This document shows positions 15,792-28,622 of a stretch of DNA of 64,000 nt, in pieces; positions within the stretch are counted from its first letter, which is position 1; each line of letters starts with the position of its first letter. This DNA is from Pseudonocardia kunmingensis. GTDB lineage: Bacteria; Actinomycetota; Actinomycetes; Mycobacteriales; Pseudonocardiaceae. The notes under the pieces were generated by a model, which saw only the letters and a program-made list of their open reading frames with translations, did not search any database and had not been told where the DNA came from. The translations under genes and the position numbers were made by a program. The stretch lies in assembly GCF_006716445.1 (NCBI RefSeq), contig NZ_VFPA01000001.1, positions 2,914,001 to 2,978,000 on the forward strand, in the 5' to 3' direction.

Positions 15792-15812
15792 GGTGATAGG
15801 GGAACGAGGCAC

Positions 15813-17657
15813 ATGGGCCACTTCAGGAGCAACCTGCGGGACCTCGAGTTCAACCTCTTCGAGGTGTTCCGGGTGCAGGACAGGCTGGGCAGCGCGCCCT
15901 ACGACGGCATCGACGCCGACACCGTGCGCGGCGTGCTCACCGAGCTGAACGCGCTGGCCGTCGGCCCGCTGGCCGAGTCGTTCGTCGACGCCGACCGCAA
16001 CCCGCCGGTCTTCGACCCGGCCACCCACTCCGTCACGCTGCCGCAGTCGCTCAAGGACAGCTACCGCGCGCTCTGGGACGGCGAGTGGTGGCGGCTGTCG
16101 CTGCCGGCCGAGCTCGGGGGCTACGGGATCCCGTCGACGGTCCAGTGGGCGGCCGCCGAGCTGATCCTCGGTTCCAACCCGGCCGCCTTCATGTACATGG
16201 CCGGGCCGAACTTCGCCGCCGTCGTGCACCGCAACGGCACCGAGCAGCAGAAGCGCTGGGCCGAGCTGATGATCGAGCGCGGGTGGGGCGCCACGATGGT
16301 GCTCACCGAGCCCGACGCCGGCTCCGACGTGGGCGCGGGCCGCACGAAGGCCGTGCAGCAGGCCGACGGCACCTGGCACGTCGAGGGCGTCAAGCGCTTC
16401 ATCACCTCGGGCGAGCACGACCTGAGCGAGAACATCATGCACCTCGTGCTGGCCCGCCCGGAGGGCCCGGGGATCACGCCGAAGCCGGGCACCAAGGGCC
16501 TGTCGCTGTTCCTCGTGCCGAAGTTCCACTTCGACCCCGAGACCGGTGAGCCGGGTGCGCGCAACGGCGCCTTCGTCACGAACGTCGAGCACAAGATGGG
16601 CCTCAAGGCCTCCACGACCTGCGAGCTCACCTTCGGCCAGCACGGCACGCCCGCCGTCGGCCGGCTGCTGGGCGAGGTGCACGACGGCATCGCCCAGATG
16701 TTCCAGGTGATCGAGTACGCCCGGATGATGGTGGGCACCAAGGCCATCGGCACGCTCTCGGCCGGCTACCTGGCCGCACTGGACTACGCCAAGGAGCGGG
16801 TGCAGGGTGCCGACCTCACTCGGCAGCTCGACAAGACCGCCCCGCGCGTGACGATCACGCACCACCCGGACGTGCGGCGCATCCTGATGCTGCAGAAGGC
16901 CTACGCCGAGGGCCTGCGCGCCGTGTACACCTACACGGCCACCTTCCAGGAGCAGATCGCCGCAGGGGAGGCCACCGGGGCCGACACCACGCTCGCGGCA
17001 CGGGTGAACGACCTGCTGCTGCCGATCGTCAAGGGCGTGGGGTCCGAGCGCGCCACCGAACAGCTCCTGCTGTCGCTGCAGACGCTGGGCGGCTCGGGCT
17101 ACCTGCAGGACTACCCGATCGAGCAGTACATCCGCGACGCGAAGATCGACTCCCTCTACGAGGGCACCACCGCGATCCAGTCGCTCGACCTGCTGTTCCG
17201 CAAGATCGTGCGCGACAACGGTCAGGCGCTGGGCCACGTGGCCGGGGAGATCCAGGCGTTCCTCGACGCCGAGGCGGGCAACGGCCGCCTCAAGGAGGAG
17301 CGCGCGCTGCTCGCCACGGCGCTCGCCGACGTCCAGGGGATGCTCGGCACGCTCACCGGCTTCCTGATGGCGTCGGCCGAGGACCCCACGAGCCTGTACA
17401 AGGTCGGCCAGAACAGCGTGCGCCTGCTGATGGCGCTGGGCGACGTGCTGATCGGCTGGTTGCTGCTGCGCCAGGCCGAGGTGGCCCTCGCCGCGCTGGG
17501 CGGCGAGCCCTCGGAGCGCGACGTGGCGTTCTACGAGGGCAAGGTGGGCGCGGCGCGGTTCTTCGCGAAGACGGTGCTGCCGCAGCTGAGCGCGCAGCGC
17601 GCGATCGTCGAGAACACCGACAACAGCCTGATGGAACTGTCCGAGGCAGCCTTCTAG
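15813..17657 (+). CDS. acyl-CoA dehydrogenase (FadE type)
   Basis: The 614-residue protein starts [20 protein letters not shown], an N-terminal extension of about 40 residues seen in long FadE proteins. FAD- and substrate-binding segments include [20 protein letters not shown] and [20 protein letters not shown]. The catalytic base lies in [15 protein letters not shown] (Glu near residue 450). It would catalyse the first, FAD-dependent step of beta-oxidation; chain-length specificity cannot be read. It is monocistronic: amidase gene divergent, hairpin downstream. Confidence 0.88.
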   Translation: MGHFRSNLRDLEFNLFEVFRVQDRLGSAPYDGIDADTVRGVLTELNALAVGPLAESFVDADRNPPVFDPATHSVTLPQSLKDSYRALWDGEWWRLSLPAELGGYGIPSTVQWAAAELILGSNPAAFMYMAGPNFAAVVHRNGTEQQKRWAELMIERGWGATMVLTEPDAGSDVGAGRTKAVQQADGTWHVEGVKRFITSGEHDLSENIMHLVLARPEGPGITPKPGTKGLSLFLVPKFHFDPETGEPGARNGAFVTNVEHKMGLKASTTCELTFGQHGTPAVGRLLGEVHDGIAQMFQVIEYARMMVGTKAIGTLSAGYLAALDYAKERVQGADLTRQLDKTAPRVTITHHPDVRRILMLQKAYAEGLRAVYTYTATFQEQIAAGEATGADTTLAARVNDLLLPIVKGVGSERATEQLLLSLQTLGGSGYLQDYPIEQYIRDAKIDSLYEGTTAIQSLDLLFRKIVRDNGQALGHVAGEIQAFLDAEAGNGRLKEERALLATALADVQGMLGTLTGFLMASAEDPTSLYKVGQNSVRLLMALGDVLIGWLLLRQAEVALAALGGEPSERDVAFYEGKVGAARFFAKTVLPQLSAQRAIVENTDNSLMELSEAAF

Positions 17658-17661
17658 CTCC

Positions 17662-17699
17662 CACTTCACACACCGGGTGGCCACTCGCTGTGTGAAGTG
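17662..17699 (+). terminator. hairpin terminator after acyl-CoA dehydrogenase
   Basis: CACTTCACACA (17662-17672) pairs perfectly with TGTGTGAAGTG (17689-17699) around a 16-nt loop, five bases after the stop. No T-run follows. Confidence 0.6.
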
Positions 17700-17739
17700 T
17701 GTCATATCGGCGGGGGCGGCGGTCGGTTGTGACGCCTAA

Positions 17740-21708
<3,969 letters not shown>

Positions 21709-21718
21709 TCGCCTGAGC

Positions 21719-21754
21719 CGCGGTCGCGTCCTGCCTCATGAGGACGCGGCCGCG
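21719..21754. terminator. bidirectional hairpin terminator between lacZ and CBS gene
   Basis: CGCGGTCGCGTCCT (21719-21732) pairs with AGGACGCGGCCGCG (21741-21754), one mismatch over 14 bp with an 8-nt loop. It sits between two convergent stops. Confidence 0.7.
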
Positions 21755-21760
21755 GTCGCC

Positions 21761-22186
21761 TCACCCGACGATGTAGCTCTGCAGCTGCGCCCGCTCGGAC
21801 TCGAGCAGGTCGATCCGGGCCTTCACCAGGTCGCCGATGCTGACGATGCCCGCCAGCTCACCGTCGACCACCACGGGCAGGTGCCGGAAGCGGCGGGCGG
21901 TCATCACGGCAGCGAGGTCGGTGACGTCGTCGCTGGGACTGCAGGTGGTGACCTCGGTGGTCATGATGTCGGCCACCCGCGCCTCGAGCAGCCCCGGGCC
22001 GCCGGCGTGCAACCGGCGCACGACGTCCCGCTCCGAGACGATGCCGACGATTCGCCCGCCGTCGACGACGGGCAGCGCGCCCACGTTGTGGGCGGCGAGC
22101 TCACTGATCAACCGGCTGACCGTGGCGCCCGGTTCCACCGTGGCCACGGCATTGCCCTTGTTCCGCAGCACGTCCGCGATCCGCAT
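21761..22186 (-). CDS. CBS-domain pair protein
   Basis: The 141-residue protein contains two CBS domains: residues about 5-60 (NKGNAVATVEPGATVSRLIS...GALPVVDGGRIVGIVSERDV) and 70-130 (DIMTTEVTTCSPSDDVTDLA...HLPVVVDGELAGIVSIGDLV). It probably senses adenosine nucleotides; no enzymatic domain is attached. ATG 22186 is chosen because GGGGG sits just upstream and the longer frame would run into the VanW-family gene. Confidence 0.85.
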   Translation of the reverse strand: MRIADVLRNKGNAVATVEPGATVSRLISELAAHNVGALPVVDGGRIVGIVSERDVVRRLHAGGPGLLEARVADIMTTEVTTCSPSDDVTDLAAVMTARRFRHLPVVVDGELAGIVSIGDLVKARIDLLESERAQLQSYIVG

Positions 22187-22238
22187 CCCGAACCCCCGAA
22201 TCTCGTCGTCGGTGACGGATCGAGGGTACGGCCAGCGC

Positions 22239-24692
22239 TCACTCCTCGCACACGATCCGCGGCGCCGGGTTGTACCGCGTGGTGATGGTCTCGGTGCGCG
22301 TCTCACCGGTGCTGACGTTGCGCAGCGTGCGGGTGTCGGTGATCGTGAAGCCGGGGCTGCCGTTGCTGGGGTGGCAGTCCTCGCCCGCCGGCAACGTCAG
22401 CTCGTTGGGCTCGGTGGGCTTGGTACGCGGCCCGAACGACCCGGTGACCTCGAACTGGCGCTGACCGAAGATCTGGACGGTGAGCGCGGTCGGGGTCCAG
22501 ACGGTGCGGATCAGCACCGGCGTGGGGTTGTCGTTGCGGAACCGGTTGTCGATGGCCCCGGTGGCGATCGTCGCTTCCCGCCCGGCCGGGTACCGGCTGA
22601 TGTAGTAACTGTGCGCCTGGTGCTCGACCAGCGTCATCCCCGCGAAGTACGCGGCGTTGTAGAGCGTGGTGGACACCTGCGACGCCCCGCCCGCGATGCC
22701 GCGCGACGACCGCCCGTCCTGGATCACGCCGGCCTCCACGTACCCGTTGGCCGCGGTGCGCGGTCCGGTGGCGTCATCGAGGCTGAACGTCTCGCCCGGC
22801 TGCACGACGGTGCCGTTGATCAGCTGGGCGGCACGGCGGATGTTCACGCCCGAGTCAGCGGCGAACCCGCCGGTGGTGAACTCGCCGATGACCTCCGGGT
22901 TGCCCAGCGCCTGCAGCTCCTCGGTGGTGACCTCAGCGGGCTGGTCGGCGTACACGGCGGTGATCTCCCGCGGCGGCGGACCGGCGAGCACGTCGAGCAG
23001 CTGGGCGAGCGTGGCCTCGTAGTCGACGCCCCGCCCGTCCTGGGACGGGACGACGACCGGCCGGCCGCCGGAGAACTCGAACGTGGCATCGCGCCCGGGC
23101 ACCTCGGACGCCGCCATCTGCGGCGCGAGCGCGTCCTGCACGGCCTGCTGGTTCAGCTCCGGTACCAGGTCGCCGTTCGCGGCCACGAAGCTCAGCGACG
23201 CCGCGATCACCTCGGGGGTGAGCTCGCCGCGCACGTCGTTCTCCCCGATGACCGTGACCGGGGCGGCGACCGCGGGCCGCGCGACCTGCTCGATCGCGGT
23301 GGTGACGTCCTCGGCCGTGGTGGTGGCCGGCAGCTCGGTGAGGGGCAGCGCGACGGCGTTCCCGTTCGCCCACTCCCGCTGCAGGACCTCGGCGGACGCA
23401 GGCACGTCGAGCCGCTGGCCGGGCTGCGGGTCCACCGGCTGCGGCTGCGTGCCCTCGAACCGCACCGACCCCTCGACCGGCTCCCGGTCGACGACCGGAC
23501 CGAGCTGCTCGAGCGCCTGGCTCAGCGCGGTGGGGTCGGCGCTCGTGACCACGCCGACCTCGCGCTCGCTGAAGAACGAGGTGATCCGCGTGATCGGGTT
23601 GAGCGGCTGGGAGCCGGCCTGCTCCAGGGTGCCGGCCCAGTCGACCGACAGCCCCGCCGCGACGGGTTCGATCTCGCCGCGCACGTCGCCGACCGTGACC
23701 GGGATCGGTGCCTCGGTGCGGGGACCGATCTCGGCCCGCAACCGCTCCTCGGCGTCGGCCAGGGACATGCCCCCCACACCGACGCCGGCCACCGTGACCC
23801 CGCGCGGCACCGAGCCGGAGCTCAGCAGCAGGTCACCGACGTACAGCAGGCCGAGCCCGACCACCACGGCCGAGAGCACCAGCAGGCGCCGTCGACCGCG
23901 GCCGCGGCGACCGCCCGGGCCGCCGGGCCCGCCCGGCCCGTCGAAGTCGTTCATGCCGCCGACCCGCGTGGGCGGATCCACCGGCGGGCGCGCCGCGACC
24001 GGGATCCGCTCGGTGGCCTGCTCGACGACGGGCCGGGACGGCGTGCGCGGCAGGACCTGGGTGGCCTCGGCGTCGGCGGGCGGCCAGGACGCGCGGCCGG
24101 CCGGGACGGCGACGGTGGCCGCTTCCCCGCCGGACGGGTGGCCGTTCGCCTCACCGCTGCCGGCCGGGCCGTTCGGAGCGCCGTTCGGGACGCGACCGTT
24201 CGGGACCTGACCGGTCGCGAGCTGCCCGTTCGGGGCCTGGCCGTTCGCGAGGTGACCGTTCGAGGCCTGACCGTTCGGAGCCTGGCCGGCCGGGGCCTGA
24301 ACCGCCGGGGCCTGACCGGCCGGGGCGTGTCCGTTCGGAACCTGGTCGTTGCCCGGCCGTCCCGACGGCGGCCCGGCGGGCGGCGCCGAGCCGGCCCGCC
24401 CGGACGGCGTGCGCACCGTCGGGCTCTCGCTGTCGTCCTCGGCGTCGTCACGTGGGCCGGGCGCGGGCCGCGGCGACGGCGACGGGCGCGCCGGCTGCTC
24501 ACCGCCGGTGCCCGCTCCCCCGGGGACGGCGGCGACCTCGTCGGGCGCCTGGCCCCGCTCACCCGGCGCGGCCTGCTCGGTGCCCCCCGCCGAGCCGCTC
24601 CCGTGCGCTTCGGCCGCGCCGTGTCCGTTCTGCGTCATCTCCGGCTCCGGAGTTGCCGTCGCCTCCCCAGGCGAAGACTGCCGCTCGGGCAT
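22239..24692 (-). CDS. VanW-family membrane protein with peptidoglycan-binding-like domains
   Basis: The 817-residue protein starts at ATG 24692, with GAGGGGA upstream. Residues 1-265 are disordered and include a Pro/Asn/Gly/Gln repeat tract (about 114-175). A single membrane helix follows near 268-290 (RRLLVLSAVVVGLGLLYVGD). The outside part has tandem PG_binding_4-like modules (SLADAEERLRAEIGPRTEAP; PQPGQRLDVPASAEVLQREW). The VanW domain runs NIRRAAQLINGTVVQPGETF and GIAGGASQVSTTLYNAAYFA, with a G5-like end (TGETRTETITTRYNPAPRIV). The family is linked to glycopeptide resistance clusters and wall metabolism but has no proven reaction. Confidence 0.87.
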   Translation of the reverse strand: MPERQSSPGEATATPEPEMTQNGHGAAEAHGSGSAGGTEQAAPGERGQAPDEVAAVPGGAGTGGEQPARPSPSPRPAPGPRDDAEDDSESPTVRTPSGRAGSAPPAGPPSGRPGNDQVPNGHAPAGQAPAVQAPAGQAPNGQASNGHLANGQAPNGQLATGQVPNGRVPNGAPNGPAGSGEANGHPSGGEAATVAVPAGRASWPPADAEATQVLPRTPSRPVVEQATERIPVAARPPVDPPTRVGGMNDFDGPGGPGGPGGRRGRGRRRLLVLSAVVVGLGLLYVGDLLLSSGSVPRGVTVAGVGVGGMSLADAEERLRAEIGPRTEAPIPVTVGDVRGEIEPVAAGLSVDWAGTLEQAGSQPLNPITRITSFFSEREVGVVTSADPTALSQALEQLGPVVDREPVEGSVRFEGTQPQPVDPQPGQRLDVPASAEVLQREWANGNAVALPLTELPATTTAEDVTTAIEQVARPAVAAPVTVIGENDVRGELTPEVIAASLSFVAANGDLVPELNQQAVQDALAPQMAASEVPGRDATFEFSGGRPVVVPSQDGRGVDYEATLAQLLDVLAGPPPREITAVYADQPAEVTTEELQALGNPEVIGEFTTGGFAADSGVNIRRAAQLINGTVVQPGETFSLDDATGPRTAANGYVEAGVIQDGRSSRGIAGGASQVSTTLYNAAYFAGMTLVEHQAHSYYISRYPAGREATIATGAIDNRFRNDNPTPVLIRTVWTPTALTVQIFGQRQFEVTGSFGPRTKPTEPNELTLPAGEDCHPSNGSPGFTITDTRTLRNVSTGETRTETITTRYNPAPRIVCEE
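24170..24350 (-). repeat. in-frame minisatellite inside VanW-family gene
   Basis: About 180 bp of imperfect 15-bp units based on CCGTTCGGGGCCTGG on the plus strand encode repeated APNGQ/APAGQ-type pentapeptides on the minus strand. The tract lies in the cytoplasmic disordered segment and is expected to vary in copy number between strains. Confidence 0.7.
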
Positions 24693-24737
24693 GAAGTCCG
24701 TTCCCCTCAACCTCGGACCGGGCGGCAGCCCGGTTCG

Positions 24738-25085
24738 TCACAGGTACAGCCCCGTACCGTGCTCCGTGCGCTCCGTGGCGACGGCGTGCACCTCCCGCTC
24801 CCGCAGGACCAGGTAGGTGGACCCGTGCACGTCGACCTCGTACTGGTCGTCGCGCGCGAACAGCACGCGGTCGCCCACCTTCACGGTGCGCACATGCGCT
24901 CCGATACCGAGTACCTCCCCCCATACAAGACGCTTGGCGACCTCTGCGGTTGCCGGGATGACGATCCCGGCTCCGCTGCGCCGCTCGCCGGACGACTCCG
25001 GTTTCACCAACACCCGGTCGTGCAGCATCTGGATCTCGAGCTTGGCGTCCTGCACCGGCACGATGCTACGAGCCGGGTCCGACAC
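24738..25085 (-). CDS. GroES-like co-chaperonin paralogue
   Basis: The 115-residue protein contains the Cpn10 fold: QMLHDRVLVKPESSGERRSG, GIVIPATAEVAKRLVWGEVL and VKVGDRVLFARDDQYEVDVH. The mobile loop, where GroES normally has an IVL tripeptide, reads SGAGIVIP, so chaperonin contact is plausible. The Cpn10 core is preceded by about 20 extra residues and followed by a C-terminal extension (VATERTEHGTGLYL). No GroEL gene is adjacent, so this is probably a second GroES. GTG 25085 is used; an internal GTG at 25061 is also possible. Confidence 0.82.
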   Translation of the reverse strand: MSDPARSIVPVQDAKLEIQMLHDRVLVKPESSGERRSGAGIVIPATAEVAKRLVWGEVLGIGAHVRTVKVGDRVLFARDDQYEVDVHGSTYLVLREREVHAVATERTEHGTGLYL

Positions 25086-25110
25086 CGCACTGACCGGCCC
25101 GTACGGGAAA

Positions 25111-25155
25111 GCCCCGCGGTGCTGTCAGGTCGGGGGTCCGACAGCACCACGGGGC
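25111..25155. repeat. long hairpin upstream of GroES paralogue
   Basis: GCCCCGCGGTGCTGTC (25111-25126) pairs with GACAGCACCACGGGGC (25140-25155), one mismatch over 16 bp. It lies between the AAA ATPase stop and the GroES start, on the 5' side of the latter. It could be a terminator for the upstream gene or a leader structure. Confidence 0.55.
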
Positions 25156-25238
25156 TGTAGGTGAAATCGGACATGGGGGCCCCACCGTTACCCCTGACCG
25201 GGATCTGAGCCGGTTTCACCTGTTCGGACGAACGCGGA

Positions 25239-26459
25239 TCAGGGCTGGGTGAGCAGGTACCGGCCGAAGTGGGGAACCGTGAACGCGATCTGCCCGCGCT
25301 GCGCCGAGAAGACGAGCCCCTTCTTCAACAGGCTGTCGCGGGCCGGGGAGAGCGACGAGGCCTTGCGCGACAGGTGGTCGGCGATGCCGGAGGTGCCCAC
25401 GGGCTCGTCCCGGCCCTCCGTCAGCTCGGCCATCGCCCGCAGGTACTCCCGCTCGGCCGGGGTGGCCCGCTCGTAGCGCGAACCGAAGAAGCCGACGGCC
25501 AGCTCGCCCTCGGCCTCCGGCGCGGCGAGCTTCACGTCCGCGGGCCCGATGGGGCTGCGCGGGGCGGCGTCCCAGGCCGCCTTGCCGTAGGCCTGCACGA
25601 AGTACGGGTAGCCGCCGGACGCCTCGTACAGCACGTCGAGGGCGTCGACGTCGAAGGTGGCGTCCTCGCGCTCGGCGGGGGCCAGGAGCGCGAAGTCGGC
25701 GTCGGCGCGGTCGAGCTTGTCGATGCGGGAGTACTTGAACAACCGCTCCGAGTACGACTTGGACGCCGAGAGCACCGCGGGCAGGTGCGGCAGGCCCGCG
25801 CCCACCACGACGAGCGGAGCGCGTGACTGGGACAGCTCGTGGCACGCCGCGCAGAGCGCCGAGACGTCGTCGGGGCGCAGGTCCTGCATCTCGTCGATGA
25901 GCAGCGCCACGCCGGTGCCGACGTCCTTGGCGAGCTCGGCCACCTCGGTGAACAGCTCGACGAGGTCGATCTCGATGTCCCCCGAGTCGGCCCGGCCGCT
26001 CGTCACGGGCACGTCGATGCCGGGTTGCCACCGGTCGCGCAGCTTCGCCCCGTCCGGCGCCGAGCGCAGGGCGAACGCCTTGAGCACGCCCAGTACCTCG
26101 TCGGCGCGCTCCGGATCGACGGGCTCGTCGCCCGCCCGTTCCGGGTCGCGGTGGCGCACGGCGAGGTCGCGGATCGCCCGGTGCAGGGCCGCGGCGAGGG
26201 GACGGCGCAGGTCCGCGTCCGGCCGCGCCTCGATCTTGCCGGCCCCCCAGCCGGCCCGCAGCGCCATCGACCGCAGCTCGCCGAGCAGGACCGTCTTCCC
26301 GACGCCGCGCAGGCCCGTGAGCACCAGGCTGCGCTCGGGCCGGCCCCGGGACACGCGCTCCAGCACGATCTCGAACGCGTCGAGCTCCTTGTCCCGGCCG
26401 GCGAGCTCGGGGGGCCGCTGGCCCGCTCCGGGCGCGAACGGGTTGCGCACGGGGTCCAC
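25239..26459 (-). CDS. AAA-family ATPase with C-terminal winged-helix-like region
   Basis: The 406-residue protein (GTG 26459) has Walker A LTGLRGVGKTVLLGEL at about residues 47-62 and Walker B ALLIDEMQDLRPDD. A sensor-1-like VVVGAGLPHL is followed by an Orc1/Cdc6-like arrangement (FFGSRYERATPAEREYLRAM then GIADHLSRKASSLSPARDSL) suggesting a winged helix. It resembles AAA_16/ORC-like ATPases found singly in actinobacteria, without a defined role. Its neighbours give no clear context. Confidence 0.78.
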   Translation of the reverse strand: MDPVRNPFAPGAGQRPPELAGRDKELDAFEIVLERVSRGRPERSLVLTGLRGVGKTVLLGELRSMALRAGWGAGKIEARPDADLRRPLAAALHRAIRDLAVRHRDPERAGDEPVDPERADEVLGVLKAFALRSAPDGAKLRDRWQPGIDVPVTSGRADSGDIEIDLVELFTEVAELAKDVGTGVALLIDEMQDLRPDDVSALCAACHELSQSRAPLVVVGAGLPHLPAVLSASKSYSERLFKYSRIDKLDRADADFALLAPAEREDATFDVDALDVLYEASGGYPYFVQAYGKAAWDAAPRSPIGPADVKLAAPEAEGELAVGFFGSRYERATPAEREYLRAMAELTEGRDEPVGTSGIADHLSRKASSLSPARDSLLKKGLVFSAQRGQIAFTVPHFGRYLLTQP

Positions 26460-26526
26460 CCATCGGACGGTATCGGCGGATCTTGCTCAGACCCTAGAAG
26501 CGGCTATCGAAGGCGATGGCGTGTCG

Positions 26527-26590
26527 CCGATCGGCCGCTCTACCGCTTTCTCGGGCCCTCCCTAGAGAGCCCGAGAATCCGCGATCAGCC
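26527..26590. repeat. intergenic repeat family D, copy 1
   Basis: The stretch begins CGATCGGCCGCTCTACCGCT and runs through CCTAGAGAGCCCGAGAATC to the 3' end of the oxidoreductase gene. The same order of motifs recurs at 28559-28622, with 19 of the first 20 and about 27 of the next 41 bases matching. Both copies abut the stop codon of a minus-strand gene. Confidence 0.5.
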
Positions 26591-27586
26591 CGCAGGCGCG
26601 TCGACGACGGAGCCGCCGAGCGCGACCAACCGCTCCATCGCGTAGGACGGGTCGAGCAGCGACTCGGGGGTGTGGACGCCCGGCAGGACGGGTCCGCCCC
26701 GCATCCCGAGCAGCCGCTCCACGCCGAGGGCGATGCCGAGCGACGTCAGGGGCCGCTGCCCCTCCGGGTGGACGAGGTACCGGGTGGTGCGCAGCGGCGC
26801 ACCCGCCGGGTCCGCCCCCGCGATGTCGATGCGGGTCTCGACGGACGGCGGGCCCCCGCGGCGCCGGCCGGCGGACTCACCGACCGCGAGGTCGAAGCGC
26901 ACGTCCCGCGCACCCGTCGCGAGGGCGAGGCTCGGCACGTCGAGGATCGGGATGCTCTGCGCCGGCAGGACGGTGCCGTCGAGGGTGCGCACCTCGCCCT
27001 GCGCGTCGGGACCCGCGACCCAGGAGAAGACGCCGTCACGGCGTTCCAGACCCGCCGAGGTGGCGGTGGACAAGCGCTCCAGGTCCGCGATACCCGCAGG
27101 TCCGCCGGTGTCGAGCGCGTCGAGGACGGCGCCGATGCGGATGGTGTCGACGCGGCCGAAGTCCCGGGCCAGGTGCAACGTCGCGAGCACGGCGGTGCCG
27201 GCGCAGTAGTGGCTGGCCAGCAGGATCGGCGCCGCACCCGCCCGCTGGGCGCCGGCGACCACCTCCGGTGCGATCTCGACCAGCCCGCTGGAGATGCCGA
27301 TGTAGGGCACCCCGCGTCGCTGCGCGTGGCGCAGCCCGTGCAGGTGGTCGTCCCACAGCGCGGCGACCACCGCCGAGCTGGCGTGGTCGGCCGGGAGGCC
27401 GAGGTCGTCACGCCCCACGTCGATGACGGCGGCCGTCGCCGCCCCGAGCCCGTCGGCCACCCGCCGCGCGCGGTCGATGTCGCGCCCCCCGATCACCAGC
27501 GGCAGCGCGGGGTGCCACCTCCGCAGGACGGCCGCGGCGCCCGCACCCGCCTGGCCCGAGCCACCCAAGATCAGTACCGGCTGCAC
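26585..27586 (-). CDS. NAD(P)-dependent oxidoreductase, saccharopine dehydrogenase-like
   Basis: The 333-residue protein begins (GTG 27586) VQPVLILGGSGQAGAGAAAV, a Rossmann GGSGxxG motif, followed by LVIGGRDIDRARRVADGLGA as in saccharopine-dehydrogenase-like enzymes. The middle (GISSGLVEIAPEVVAGAQRA, then ILLASHYCAGTAVLATLHLA) fits that fold. The substrate is unknown. It is divergent from a TetR regulator 79 bp away, with two operator-like palindromes in the gap, so it is probably that regulator's target. Confidence 0.7.
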   Translation of the reverse strand: MQPVLILGGSGQAGAGAAAVLRRWHPALPLVIGGRDIDRARRVADGLGAATAAVIDVGRDDLGLPADHASSAVVAALWDDHLHGLRHAQRRGVPYIGISSGLVEIAPEVVAGAQRAGAAPILLASHYCAGTAVLATLHLARDFGRVDTIRIGAVLDALDTGGPAGIADLERLSTATSAGLERRDGVFSWVAGPDAQGEVRTLDGTVLPAQSIPILDVPSLALATGARDVRFDLAVGESAGRRRGGPPSVETRIDIAGADPAGAPLRTTRYLVHPEGQRPLTSLGIALGVERLLGMRGGPVLPGVHTPESLLDPSYAMERLVALGGSVVDAPAG

Positions 27587-27608
27587 GACTACCTCGTTCC
27601 CTCGTAGC

Positions 27609-27633
27609 TACATTTTGTAACTTACACTTTGTA
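27609..27633. promoter_or_regulatory. two TACANNNTGTA operators for the adjacent TetR
   Basis: TACATTTTGTA (27609-27619) and TACACTTTGTA (27623-27633) are 14 bp apart in an unusually AT-rich stretch between the divergent oxidoreductase and TetR genes. They would place a TetR dimer pair over both promoters. Confidence 0.7.
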
Positions 27634-27665
27634 GCTTAGTCTGGCCGGCGCATGCAAGGAGGGCG

Positions 27666-28265
27666 ATGACGACCACGCGACCGGCCCGGCTGCCCAAGCA
27701 GGCCAGGCGGGAGAAGCTGCTCGACGCCGCCGTGCGGATCGTGCGAGCCCACGGGGCCGACGGCCTGACCCTCGTCACGCTCGCGGAGGCCGCCGGGGTG
27801 AGCAGGCCGATCGCGTACGACCACTTCGGCACGCGCGCCGGTCTCCTGCTCGCGCTCTACCGGCGGCTCGAGGAACGGCACCGGGCCGCACTCGCCGAGG
27901 CGCTGCGGACGGCCGCACCCACCGCCGGCGCGATCGCCCGCGTGATGAGCGCCGCCTACTTCGCCTGCGCCACCGACATGCCCGAGTTCGCCGCCGTCTC
28001 CGCCGCGCTGAAGGGGAACCCGGAGATGGAGGCGAGCCTGTGCGAGATGCTCGACGACTACACGGACGTGATGGTCGCCGCCCTGGCACCGCACTCCGCC
28101 CTGTCGACGGGGGCACTCCGGCTGCGCTGCGTCGGCGCGCTCGGAGCGGCCGAGTCGATCGCCGCCGAGCTGGCCCGGGAGCGCACCACCACCGCCGACG
28201 CCGTCACCGCACTGGCCGACCTGATCGTCGGCGGCCTCACCAGCGAGGACGCCCGGGAGGCGTGA
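27666..28265 (+). CDS. TetR-family regulator
   Basis: The 199-residue protein has an N-terminal helix-turn-helix: REKLLDAAVRIVRAHGADGL then VTLAEAAGVSRPIAYDHFGT (residues about 17-56). An all-helical ligand domain follows (AYFACATDMPEFAAVSAALK). The start ATG 27666 has GGAGGGCG directly upstream. It is divergent from an oxidoreductase, with paired operators between. Confidence 0.87.
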   Translation: MTTTRPARLPKQARREKLLDAAVRIVRAHGADGLTLVTLAEAAGVSRPIAYDHFGTRAGLLLALYRRLEERHRAALAEALRTAAPTAGAIARVMSAAYFACATDMPEFAAVSAALKGNPEMEASLCEMLDDYTDVMVAALAPHSALSTGALRLRCVGALGAAESIAAELARERTTTADAVTALADLIVGGLTSEDAREA

Positions 28266-28615
28266 TCAGTGCGAGTCGCCCGTCACGGCCCTTACCAGCA
28301 CGGTCACGTTCTTCTCGCCGGGGTGATCGCCAGGAGTGGTGTCACGGCGACAGGTTTGTCGCCCTCGCACCACTTCCAGCGATCGGCCTGATCAGGTCGA
28401 CGTCCGCGCTGTTCCGCTGCCCGGACGGCCGTCGCGTCCAACTGAACACGCTCCCGTGGGCGCGCACGCGCGAGAACCGCCGCACCAGAGCCCCGTTCGC
28501 AGAACCCCACCCGACCCGTCCGCCGGGAGCCCTGCATCCCGGGCGCGCCGACGACAGTCGATCGGTCGCTCTACCGCTCTATCGCCGATCCGCTAGACAG
28601 TGCGAGAAACGACGA
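28266..28615. other. 350-bp region without a supportable gene
   Basis: It contains a long imperfect palindrome (arms 28325-28352 and 28357-28384, about 22 of 28 bases paired, 4-nt loop) 60 bp after the TetR stop. Near the right end lies repeat family D copy 2 (28559-28622). A 77-codon minus-strand frame (28304-28537) has no recognisable family and no good ribosome site. The region may be a decayed small element. Confidence 0.5.
28325..28384. repeat. long imperfect palindrome downstream of TetR gene
   Basis: GATCGCCAGGAGTGGTG... at 28325-28352 pairs with the segment 28357-28384 (CACCACTTCCAGCGATC end) over 28 bp with about six mismatches and a GGTT loop. The mismatches suggest an ageing hairpin element rather than a fresh terminator. 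Confidence 0.55.
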
Positions 28616-28622
28616 TCAGGCC
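28559..28622. repeat. intergenic repeat family D, copy 2
   Basis: It starts CGATCGGTCGCTCTACCGCT and continues through GCTAGACAGTGCGAGAAAC to the stop of the DUF1206 gene. It aligns without gaps to 26527-26590. Confidence 0.5.

Noticed and set aside
14577..17705. 1042-codon minus-strand frame covering amidase and the acyl-CoA dehydrogenase antisense
   Set aside because: Only the last 339 codons are the amidase with a Tat signal; the rest is antisense to a conserved dehydrogenase.
25004..25219. 71-codon minus-strand frame MSDFTYSPVVLSD... upstream of the GroES paralogue
   Set aside because: It reads through a hairpin and overlaps the GroES start out of frame; no supporting motif. A leader peptide cannot be excluded.
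28304..28537. 77-codon frame ending DRWKWCEGDKPVAVTPLLA
   Set aside because: Crosses the long palindrome, lacks a family and a ribosome site.
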